Positions 1 to 5,222 of a stretch of DNA of 8,713 bases are shown here, in pieces. The position numbers and the translations under genes are program-made. The DNA is from Coriobacteriaceae bacterium (GTDB lineage: Bacteria; Actinomycetota; Coriobacteriia; Coriobacteriales; UMGS124). Each line of letters begins with the position of its first letter. Positions within the stretch are counted from its first letter, which is position 1. The stretch spans positions 1,741 through 10,453 of the forward strand of contig JAHZHK010000098.1 in assembly GCA_019420325.1 (NCBI GenBank), in the 5' to 3' direction. Below the pieces are notes generated by a model. It saw only the letters and a program-made list of their open reading frames with translations, ran no database searches and was not told the DNA's origin.

Positions 1-1752
1 GCTGCAGTCGCTGGCACCGAGGCCCTGCGCGCTTATATCGCACCTGCTCAGACGGCCGTTTCTAATTTGGAATCCTTCCAGGTCGCACCCGTTCTGGCGG
101 CGTCCTATGATTCGGCAACCGGTCAGCTCGTGGCCACCCAGGCGGCTCTTTCCGCTTCGGCATCCAATCAGGCCTCGACCGCCCAGGCGGCTCTTTCCGA
201 TTCGGCAGACACTCAGGCCGCGGCCACCCAAATGACCCAGCAGCCCGCACCGATATCCACACCTGTCGCTCAGTCCTGCATGCCGCAGCAGACTCCCGCT
301 GCAAGCATCTCGGCTCCTCAGGCTGCACGCCAGCCTGCCTTCGCAGGTCACTCCCCTGCCGCGCATGCAGCCGCGACCTTCTCACCCAATCCGGACCGCC
401 AGGTTCCGACCCCGGAAGTCCTCGCCGACTACCCACAGTCCATCTCGCGCGACGTCTTCTGCCCCACGGCCATCCTGAGCACGCTTTCGCGCATCCTACC
501 CATACAGGTTGACCTCATGGCGGTGCTCGACGAGGACTGGAGCGCCGCCCGCGCCATGGGCACCGTGTGTGGGTCGCGCAGCAGGGCCGTATTCCCCCTG
601 CGCTACCTGCGCGAAGACGGGAGCCAGCCCGTCGAGCTTACCCTCAAGCGCACCGGCAAGCCAGGGCTCAACATGCGTTGGGCCGTAGCACTTGTCGACG
701 GCGACGACGGCACGGGCGACATGCACGAGACTGCCTCTCTCGAGGGCCTTCCCATGGCTGACCAGGGCGCATGGTCTGACCTCGGCACACCGTCGCCCGC
801 GGGCTCGCAGGCGGTCGATCCCATCCGCGAGTTCGCCACGTTTGCCACCATCAGCTCGTGGGACGCCGTGCTGGGCGACCTTGCCCGCATGGTCGCGCCC
901 GAGCGTTGGAGTTATCCCGGCACAGAAGTCACCCCCAGCGCTGCCGGTGCCACACGCTACGGCATCCTGCGCGAGTACCTTGTCGTCACGTTCCACCGCG
1001 TGCGCGCACAGGGCAAGCTCGGCACCTCGCCCGCCGGTGACTTCGCCGCATTCAACACGGGACTCGCCACGCCCTCCGGCGACGACGTGTTCGCCTGCTT
1101 CGAGCCCTGCCGCGTGAACACTCCCTGGCGCTTCGCCGGATTTGCGCTGGCCGGCTCGGGTGATTTGGGCAGGCGCATCACCTCCGAGCTTGAGTGCATC
1201 CCTCAGGCAGCAACCTATCTGACCTCGCTCGACGATGTGGTGCCTCAGCCCGATGCCCGCGTCGCCCTCGACTTCCACACGCTCCTCGACGACTGCCTGG
1301 GACGTCTGCCTCGTGGTTTCCTGCGCGACGCCCTCGCCGACATGGAAGGCCCCTGCGGCATGCTCGATCGCATGGGCGACACGTCCCTGCCCGTCGCCCA
1401 GCGCACCGAAGCCCAGGTTCGCTTGGCCCGCTTCATCACGGGCACGCCGGCAGTCTATCGCAGGCTCACCCGCGCCCTTGACGATGCCGTCGACGCGGCA
1501 ATCGCCGCATGCAGGCGCAACTATCGCCTGGCAGTGCCCGTGTTCGACCCTGCAGCCGATGCCATGAAGCTCTTGCTGCCCCTCTGCCTGGTCAACGACC
1601 GTCAGGCCGACGTCGCGCTTGTTGTACAGCGACAGCCTTCGGGCATTTGGCAGGGCACGCGCTTCGTGAGCCTGCCGCGCGCCTACGTGAGCGCCCGCGT
1701 TGTGTGCACCGAGCAGCCTTCATGGCTCGCGTTCGAAAACGTGCTGGGATAA
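1..1752 (+). CDS. DUF3825-like domain protein, 5' end outside window
   Basis: The reading frame is open from base 1 to the TAA at 1750-1752 (583 codons), so the true start lies upstream. The first in-window start-like codon, TTG at 67, has no convincing ribosome binding site. Codons about 25-130 are Ala/Ser/Gln/Pro-rich, low in complexity, and carry a degenerate 15-residue repeat, which suggests a flexible linker or surface-like region. Codons about 140-245 form a compact segment I cannot assign (it contains FPLRYLREDGSQPVELTLK). Codons about 275-583 match my memory of DUF3825: a PERW motif near codon 300, ILREYLVVTFHR, FNTGLAT at codons 351-357, and a C-terminal block with DVALVV, a Tyr/Ala-containing strand and a closing WL. 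DUF3825 has no established biochemical role; in some bacterial proteins it occurs with putative RNA-binding domains, but I cannot show such a partner here. No signal peptide can be judged because the N-terminus is missing. A hairpin terminator follows the stop. Confidence 0.72.
   Translation, partial: AAVAGTEALRAYIAPAQTAVSNLESFQVAPVLAASYDSATGQLVATQAALSASASNQASTAQAALSDSADTQAAATQMTQQPAPISTPVAQSCMPQQTPAASISAPQAARQPAFAGHSPAAHAAATFSPNPDRQVPTPEVLADYPQSISRDVFCPTAILSTLSRILPIQVDLMAVLDEDWSAARAMGTVCGSRSRAVFPLRYLREDGSQPVELTLKRTGKPGLNMRWAVALVDGDDGTGDMHETASLEGLPMADQGAWSDLGTPSPAGSQAVDPIREFATFATISSWDAVLGDLARMVAPERWSYPGTEVTPSAAGATRYGILREYLVVTFHRVRAQGKLGTSPAGDFAAFNTGLATPSGDDVFACFEPCRVNTPWRFAGFALAGSGDLGRRITSELECIPQAATYLTSLDDVVPQPDARVALDFHTLLDDCLGRLPRGFLRDALADMEGPCGMLDRMGDTSLPVAQRTEAQVRLARFITGTPAVYRRLTRALDDAVDAAIAACRRNYRLAVPVFDPAADAMKLLLPLCLVNDRQADVALVVQRQPSGIWQGTRFVSLPRAYVSARVVCTEQPSWLAFENVLG
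86..220 (+). repeat. Degenerate 45-bp tandem repeat inside the DUF3825-like gene
   Basis: Two clear units (131-175 and 176-220) share CCCAGGCGGCTCTTTCCG exactly 45 bp apart, followed by a near-identical TTCGGCA and a shared TCAGGCC further on. A weaker third unit is visible at 86-130 (GGCGGCGTCC and GATTCGGCA). The period is 15 codons and keeps the frame. The encoded units are of the type QAALSASASNQASTA and QAALSDSADTQAAAT. Confidence 0.7.
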
Positions 1753-1782
1753 CAGCGCCCGGCACGCATCCATTGGCTTCAC

Positions 1783-1840
1783 AAGAGGGCCTTGCCCGCG
1801 GCTTCCACACCCAGGCAAGACCCTCTTTCGCTGCTCTTTT
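1783..1840 (+). terminator. Rho-independent terminator after the DUF3825-like gene
   Basis: AAGAGGGCCTTGCC (1783-1796) pairs with GGCAAGACCCTCTT (1814-1827) with a single mismatch (1790 against 1820) and a 17-nt loop. The downstream sequence is T-rich, with TTT at 1826-1828 and CTCTTTT at 1834-1840. It starts 31 bp after the TAA. Confidence 0.75.
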
Positions 1841-1902
1841 GCCGCCATATCCATGGTATCTGCCCATACGTGCAGCGGATGCGGTTTATATCTGCAGGTT
1901 GT

Positions 1903-1929
1903 TTGAGACGTGTCAACGGCATGTAAAAT
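1903..1929 (+). promoter_or_regulatory. Candidate promoter for the DUF1846 gene
   Basis: TTGAGA (1903-1908) and TAAAAT (1924-1929) look like -35 and -10 boxes, with a short 15-bp spacer. They sit 57 bp before the start codon and after the preceding terminator. TTGTTT at 1899-1904 is an alternative -35 with a 19-bp spacer. The assignment is by eye only. Confidence 0.4.
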
Positions 1930-1986
1930 AAACCCCCGGTGCAAAAACGGCTTTGAGCCAACATCGGGAAAGGTGAGGTAGTACGC

Positions 1987-3006
1987 ATGGCCATTGGGTT
2001 CGACAACGACGCCTTCGTCAAGCTCCAATCTGAGCACATCCAAGAGCGCATCGGGATGTTCAGCGGCAAGCTCTACCTGGAGTTCGGCGGCAAGTTGTTC
2101 GACGACTACCATGCCAGCCGCGTGCTCCCCGGCTTTCAGCCCGACGTGAAAATCCGCACCCTTCAGTCCATCTCGCACAACTGCGAGGTCATTATCGCCG
2201 TGGCCGCCTGTGACGTCGCCTCGGGCAAGATTCGCGCTGACATTGGCTGCACCTATAGGGAGGACGTGCTTCGCCTTCTCGGCGAGTTCACGAAGATCTC
2301 GATTCCCGTCGCCGGCGTCGTTATCACGCGCTATCAAGATGAACCTGAGGTTGACTCTTTGCGCAAACAACTCGATAAGCTCGGTGTCAAGAGCTACCTG
2401 CACTACCCCATCGCTGGGTACCCCATGGATGTCAACCTTGCAGTGAGCGATGAGGGTTTTGGCAAGAATGAGTTCGTCGAGACGACTAAACCCCTGGTAG
2501 TTGTCACAGCTCCTGGCCCCGGGTCGGGTAAGCTTGCCACCTGCCTGTCGCAGATTTACGGCGAGAGCAAGCGCGGCGTGCATGCTGGTTACGCCAAGTG
2601 GGAAACGTTCCCCGTATGGAACCTGCCCCTCAAGCACCCGGTGAACCTTGCCTATGAAGCAGCAACCGCCGACCTTGAAGACCTCAACATCATCGATCCC
2701 TTCCATATGCAGGCGTATGGCAAAGAAGCCGTGAACTACAACCGTGACGTCGAGGCATTCCCCGTTCTCAAGGCACTCATGGAGGGCCTCTACGGCGAGA
2801 GCCCCTATCAGTCGCCTACCGACATGGGCGTCAACATGGCTGGCTTCGCCATTACCGATGACGCAGCCGTACGCCAGGCCGCTCGCGAGGAAATCTTCCG
2901 CCGCAACATCTGTGCCCACGAGTATGCCGATGCCACCGGCGACACCTCGCAGGCACGCATTACGGCACGCATCGTTGAGGAAGTCGAAGCCCAATTCAAC
3001 GCATAG
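1987..3006 (+). CDS. DUF1846 family protein, C-terminally short
   Basis: This 339-residue protein closely follows the DUF1846 family over its whole length. Family-typical blocks include KLYLEFGGKLFDDYHASRVL near residues 28-47, SDEGFGKNEFVET, the P-loop-like APGPGSGK at 175-182 (followed by Leu rather than Ser/Thr), AGYAKWETFPVWNLPLKHPV, ATADLEDLNIIDPFHMQAYG and ESPYQSPTDMGVNMAGF. The biochemical function of the family is not established; these look like soluble cytoplasmic proteins. Family members are usually about 490-500 residues. This one stops at EEVEAQFNA, where the usual final 150-160 residues would begin, and the bases after the TAG do not encode them in the same frame. The ATG at 1987 is supported by AAGGTGAGG at 1970-1978, with 8 bases before the start. 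mscL follows after 88 bp with no clear terminator, so the two could share a transcript. Confidence 0.93.
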   Translation: MAIGFDNDAFVKLQSEHIQERIGMFSGKLYLEFGGKLFDDYHASRVLPGFQPDVKIRTLQSISHNCEVIIAVAACDVASGKIRADIGCTYREDVLRLLGEFTKISIPVAGVVITRYQDEPEVDSLRKQLDKLGVKSYLHYPIAGYPMDVNLAVSDEGFGKNEFVETTKPLVVVTAPGPGSGKLATCLSQIYGESKRGVHAGYAKWETFPVWNLPLKHPVNLAYEAATADLEDLNIIDPFHMQAYGKEAVNYNRDVEAFPVLKALMEGLYGESPYQSPTDMGVNMAGFAITDDAAVRQAAREEIFRRNICAHEYADATGDTSQARITARIVEEVEAQFNA

Positions 3007-3042
3007 AACAGTCGTTTTAGCGCAACAAACAGCTCAATAGCG

Positions 3043-3050
3043 TATAGAAT
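3043..3050 (+). promoter_or_regulatory. Possible -10 element upstream of mscL
   Basis: TATAGAAT lies in the AT-richer 88-bp gap between the DUF1846 gene and mscL, 44 bp before the mscL ATG. No good -35 box is visible at the expected distance, so this is weak. mscL may instead depend on readthrough from the gene upstream. Confidence 0.25.
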
Positions 3051-3094
3051 TCCGCTCGAAACCAAGGGGTTTCGCAGACCGAAGAAGACGGGCG

Positions 3095-3549
3095 ATGAAG
3101 AAGCTCATCAAGGAATTCAAGGACTTCATCAACAAGGGCAACGTGATGGACCTCGCTGTCGCGGTCATCATCGGCGGCGCTTTCACGGCCATCGTGACCT
3201 CGCTCACCGACAACATCATCAACCCGCTCATCTCCATGATCGGCGGCAGCCCCGAAGTCAAGGGCATGGCCATCACGTTCAACGGTGCCACGGTTGACTT
3301 TGGCGCCTTCATCAGCGCCATCATCAACTTCCTCATCGTCGCCCTTGTCGTGTTCGCCCTGGTCAAGGCCCTCAACAAGGCCCAGGCTGCTGGCAAGAAG
3401 CTTGTAGGTGGCAAGAAGGAAGAGGAACCCAAGAAGGTCCCGCCTGTGTGCCCCTATTGCCTCGACGAGGTGAAGGTCGGCGCCACCAAGTGCTGCCACT
3501 GCGGCAGCGACCTGCCCGAGCCCCCCCCAAGGAAACCATCAAGAAGTAG
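3095..3549 (+). CDS. mscL: Large-conductance mechanosensitive channel MscL with zinc-ribbon tail; frameshifted near the 3' end
   Basis: MscL forms a homopentameric pore in the cytoplasmic membrane that opens under high membrane tension to release solutes on osmotic downshock. The N-terminal amphipathic helix and TM1 (residues about 1-37, with FINKGNVMDLAVAVIIGGAF) and TM2 (about 69-93, with FISAIINFLIVALVVFALVK) are classic. A short extracellular loop lies between them. After the charged stretch at 101-114 comes an unusual C-terminal tail with four cysteines, C119-x2-C122 and C133-x2-C136 (plus C134), a zinc-ribbon pattern absent from canonical MscL. At 3521-3528 there is a run of eight C. 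Read as written, the frame continues to 3778 (227 residues), straight through the terminator. With one more C, or a -1 shift, the protein ends in PPPKETIKK and a TAG at 3547-3549, about 151 residues, before the terminator. I take the latter as the ancestral end. The ATG at 3095 fits the family N-terminus; the ribosome binding site is weak (GAAGAAGACGG). Confidence 0.9.
3521..3528 (+). other. C8 homopolymer, frameshift site in mscL
   Basis: Eight consecutive C follow the GAG codon for Glu142. Reading on in the starting frame gives PPPRKPSRSR and onward past the terminator. Moving to the -1 frame here, equivalent to nine C, gives PPPKETIKK and an immediate stop at 3547. It could be a base-calling error, a slippage-prone (phase-variable) tract, transcriptional or ribosomal slippage, or a fixed mutation; the sequence alone does not decide. 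Confidence 0.75.
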
Positions 3550-3579
3550 GCTCCCGCGTCCCAAACCTCTCGCATCAAC

Positions 3580-3620
3580 AAAGGCGGGGCTGTCCCCACT
3601 GGGCAGCCCCGCCTTTTATA
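3580..3620 (+). terminator. Strong rho-independent terminator of mscL
   Basis: AAAGGCGGGGCTG (3580-3592) pairs perfectly with CAGCCCCGCCTTT (3604-3616), giving 13 bp with a short loop, and is followed by TTTT at 3614-3617. It lies 30 bp beyond the inferred mscL stop at 3549. This is the main reason for thinking the longer 227-residue reading is not real. Confidence 0.92.
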
Positions 3621-3692
3621 TGCCAAAAAGCGCACCCCCACTCAAGCTGTCCTCACCCCTAAAACCCCGAGCGACGGAAAAGGCTCAGCGCA

Positions 3693-3845
3693 GCCGAAAA
3701 AACAGCGTATGTTTGCGTTTTAATTTGGGCGCATCGAGTAGATGGCAACCGTGCCGTCACATCATCCCAGGTAGATAGCTCGGGGATTGAGCGGCTACTT
3801 GGTCCAGCGGAATTAAAACGCAAACGTGCGGCCATTTTGCGCGGC
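3693..3845. repeat. Long imperfect palindrome / structured element between convergent genes
   Basis: The 373-bp gap 3550-3922 holds no gene, but between its two terminators lies a folded element. Perfect 15-bp arms, GTTTGCGTTTTAATT at 3711-3725 and its exact reverse complement at 3811-3825, enclose 85 bp. Outside them, GCCGAAAA (3693-3700) can pair with TTTT-GC-GCGGC (3835-3845) with a bulge. Inside, ATCGAGTAG (3733-3741) can pair with CTACTTGGT (3795-3803), including two G-U pairs. The centre has two hairpins: ATGGCA-ACCG-TGCCGT (3742-3757) and GCTC-N7-GAGC (3778-3781 with 3789-3792). The result is a rod ending in two small hairpins. It could be a MITE or REP-like dispersed element, or a structured RNA. 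No open frame, target duplication or transposase is visible. Confidence 0.55.
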
Positions 3846-3850
3846 ACGAC

Positions 3851-3888
3851 CAAAAACGGCCCGCCCGGGAGAATCCCAGGCGGGCCGC
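3851..3888 (-). terminator. Rho-independent terminator of the DAHP synthase gene
   Basis: On the minus strand, CGGCCCGCC pairs with GGCGGGCCG (plus coordinates 3879-3887 with 3857-3865). A second GGG/CCC pairing lies in the loop. The tract TTTTT follows (AAAAA at 3852-3856 on the plus strand). It starts 35 bp beyond the TAA of the minus-strand gene. Confidence 0.88.
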
Positions 3889-3922
3889 CAGTCGACTTTC
3901 AGGCTTATGCCGAGACGCACGC

Positions 3923-4951
3923 TTACACCAGCTCGGCGATGTCGCGCAGAAGCTTCTCGGTCTTTTCCCAACCCAGGCACGGATCGGTGATGGACTGGCC
4001 GTAGACCTCACCGCCTACCTTCTGCGCGCCATCTACCAGGTAGCTTTCAATCATGAAGCCACGGAAGATACGGTCGATGTCGGCGTTCTGGCGGCAGGAG
4101 TGCAGCACGTCCTTGGCAATACGGGGCTGCTGGTCCCAGTGCTTGTTCGAGTTGGAATGGTTGCAATCCACGATGAGCGCCGGGTTCTTGATGTCACGGG
4201 CGGCATAGGCATCCACGAGATCCACCAGGTAGTCATAGGAATAGTTGGGACGGTTGTGACCGCTTGCGCCAATATATCCGCGCAGGATGGCGTGCGCATA
4301 GGGGTTGCCGGTGGACTGCACGTCCCAGTTGCGATAGATAAAGGAGTGCGGCGCCTGAGCGGCCACAATCGCATTGAGCATGACGGAGTTGTCACCGGAG
4401 GGCGGGTTCTTCATGCCCACAGGCACATCCAGGCCCGACGCAACGAGCCTATGCTCCTGGTCCTCCACCGAGCGGGCACCCACCGCCACGTAGGAAAGCA
4501 GGTCGGACAAGAAGCGGTGGTACTCGGGATAGAGCATCTCGTCGGCACCGAAGAAGCCCGTTTGCTCGATGACGGCCAGGTTCATGTGGCGAATAGCGCG
4601 AATGCCGGCGAGCAGGTTGGGCTCGCCGTTGGGGTTGGGCTGGTGAAGCATGCCCATGTAACCCAAGCCCAGCGTGCGGGGCTTGTTGGTGTAAAGGCGC
4701 GGGATGAGGACGAGCTTGTCGGCCACCTCTTCCTGGGCCTTGGCCAGACGGGTGCAATACTCGAGCACGGCGTCCTCGCGGTCGGCCGAGCACGGGCCGA
4801 TGATGACGAGCTTGCGCGAGTCGGTGCCGTCCATAACGGCGGCAATCGCGGCGTCAAAGGCGACCTTGCGCTGCTCAGCCTGGGCCGACATGGGCATCTC
4901 GGCTTTGATGTCCTGCGGGTTGGGCAGGCGGCGCTTGAATTCCATTCCCAT
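3923..4951 (-). CDS. aroF: Class I 3-deoxy-7-phosphoheptulonate (DAHP) synthase
   Basis: The enzyme condenses phosphoenolpyruvate with erythrose 4-phosphate to DAHP, the first step of the shikimate route to aromatic amino acids, in the cytoplasm. The 342-residue product has the length and motifs of the AroF/G/H type. It shows IIGPCS (Cys54), KPRT (90-93), VGARSVEDQEHR (157-168), SGLDVPVGMKN (172-182), NPYAHAILRG, DCNHSNSNK (His265), MIESYL (Glu302) and YGQSITDPCLGW (Asp323). Cys54, His265, Glu302 and Asp323 correspond to the four metal ligands of E. coli AroG. Which E. coli isozyme it equals, and which amino acid inhibits it, cannot be read from the sequence. The ATG at 4951 is chosen because GAGGAG lies 7 bases upstream and the family-like sequence starts there; an open frame continues to 5068 without family similarity. 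It stands alone, divergent from the helicase gene, with its own promoter and terminator. Confidence 0.95.
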   Translation of the reverse strand: MGMEFKRRLPNPQDIKAEMPMSAQAEQRKVAFDAAIAAVMDGTDSRKLVIIGPCSADREDAVLEYCTRLAKAQEEVADKLVLIPRLYTNKPRTLGLGYMGMLHQPNPNGEPNLLAGIRAIRHMNLAVIEQTGFFGADEMLYPEYHRFLSDLLSYVAVGARSVEDQEHRLVASGLDVPVGMKNPPSGDNSVMLNAIVAAQAPHSFIYRNWDVQSTGNPYAHAILRGYIGASGHNRPNYSYDYLVDLVDAYAARDIKNPALIVDCNHSNSNKHWDQQPRIAKDVLHSCRQNADIDRIFRGFMIESYLVDGAQKVGGEVYGQSITDPCLGWEKTEKLLRDIAELV

Positions 4952-4957
4952 AGCCTT

Positions 4958-4964
4958 GCTCCTC
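4958..4964 (-). promoter_or_regulatory. Ribosome binding site fixing the DAHP synthase start
   Basis: The minus strand reads GAGGAGC, then CAAGGCT-type spacing, then ATG at 4951. The purine-rich box sits at the ideal distance for the 4951 start and not for the upstream start at 5068. Confidence 0.75.
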
Positions 4965-4979
4965 GATAATGTCGGTTGG

Positions 4980-4995
4980 CTCACGCTCAGCGAGT
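4980..4995 (-). promoter_or_regulatory. Imperfect palindrome in the DAHP synthase 5' leader
   Basis: The minus-strand sequence ACTCGCTGAGCGTGAG contains the 9-bp palindrome CGCT-G-AGCG, extended by CTC/GAG with one bulged base. It lies between the candidate -10 box and the ribosome binding site, a position suited to an operator or a leader hairpin. It does not resemble the E. coli TrpR or TyrR boxes as I know them. Confidence 0.3.
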
Positions 4996-5022
4996 CAATG
5001 CATAATTGAAAACGTCGACAGT

Positions 5023-5052
5023 AGCATAATCCAGCGCTTTTTACCTGCACAA
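5023..5052 (-). promoter_or_regulatory. Candidate sigma70-type promoter for the DAHP synthase gene
   Basis: On the minus strand, TTGTGC (5047-5052) and TATGCT (5023-5028) are separated by 18 bp. Transcription would start near 5016 and give a leader of about 65 nt before the ATG at 4951. Confidence 0.5.
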
Positions 5053-5205
5053 TCACCAATGCGGTCAAATTTCGTCAGGTTGAACGCCACTTGAATGATA
5101 CGCTTCTCCAAACGAAAAACCGACAGGGTCCGACGGCTGCACCGCACGCAACCTGCAGATCGCCGCACGCCCCGTTTGCACGCCCCGCGCATCTCGCGCA
5201 TCCAC

Positions 5206-5216
5206 GAAAGGAAAGG
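5206..5216 (+). promoter_or_regulatory. Ribosome binding site fixing the helicase start
   Basis: GAAAGGAAAGG ends 6 bases before the ATG at 5223. The upstream in-frame ATG at 5091 has no comparable box. I saw no convincing promoter for this gene in 5029-5205. Confidence 0.75.
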
Positions 5217-5222
5217 TCGACC

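Noticed and set aside
62..436. Minus-strand Arg/Pro-rich frame with apparent repeats
   Set aside because: Its repeats mirror the 45-bp tandem repeat of the plus-strand gene; it has no independent start signal or domain.
2509..2541. Active P-loop ATPase in the DUF1846 protein
   Set aside because: APGPGSGK resembles a Walker A motif, but the residue after Lys is Leu rather than Ser/Thr, and no Walker B motif or ATPase fold is evident. The motif is simply characteristic of the family.
1720..2994. 424-residue minus-strand open frame opposite the DUF1846 gene
   Set aside because: It is a codon-bias shadow with no family resemblance, overlapping a gene whose plus-strand product matches a known family throughout. 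It also runs through the terminator hairpin at 1783-1827.
3550..3778. Extension of MscL to 227 residues
   Set aside because: The extra residues are encoded by a strong terminator and the non-coding palindrome, and they resemble nothing in MscL. A single-base shift at the C8 run gives a natural stop.
4952..5068. Longer N-terminus for the DAHP synthase (start at 5068)
   Set aside because: The added 39 residues lack family similarity and overlap the candidate promoter and leader. The ATG at 4951 has a well-placed GAGGAG.
5091..5222. Longer N-terminus for the helicase (start at 5091)
   Set aside because: There is no ribosome binding site at 5091, and the 44 residues are Arg/His/Pro-rich like translated non-coding GC-rich DNA. 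GAAAGGAAAGG precedes the ATG at 5223.
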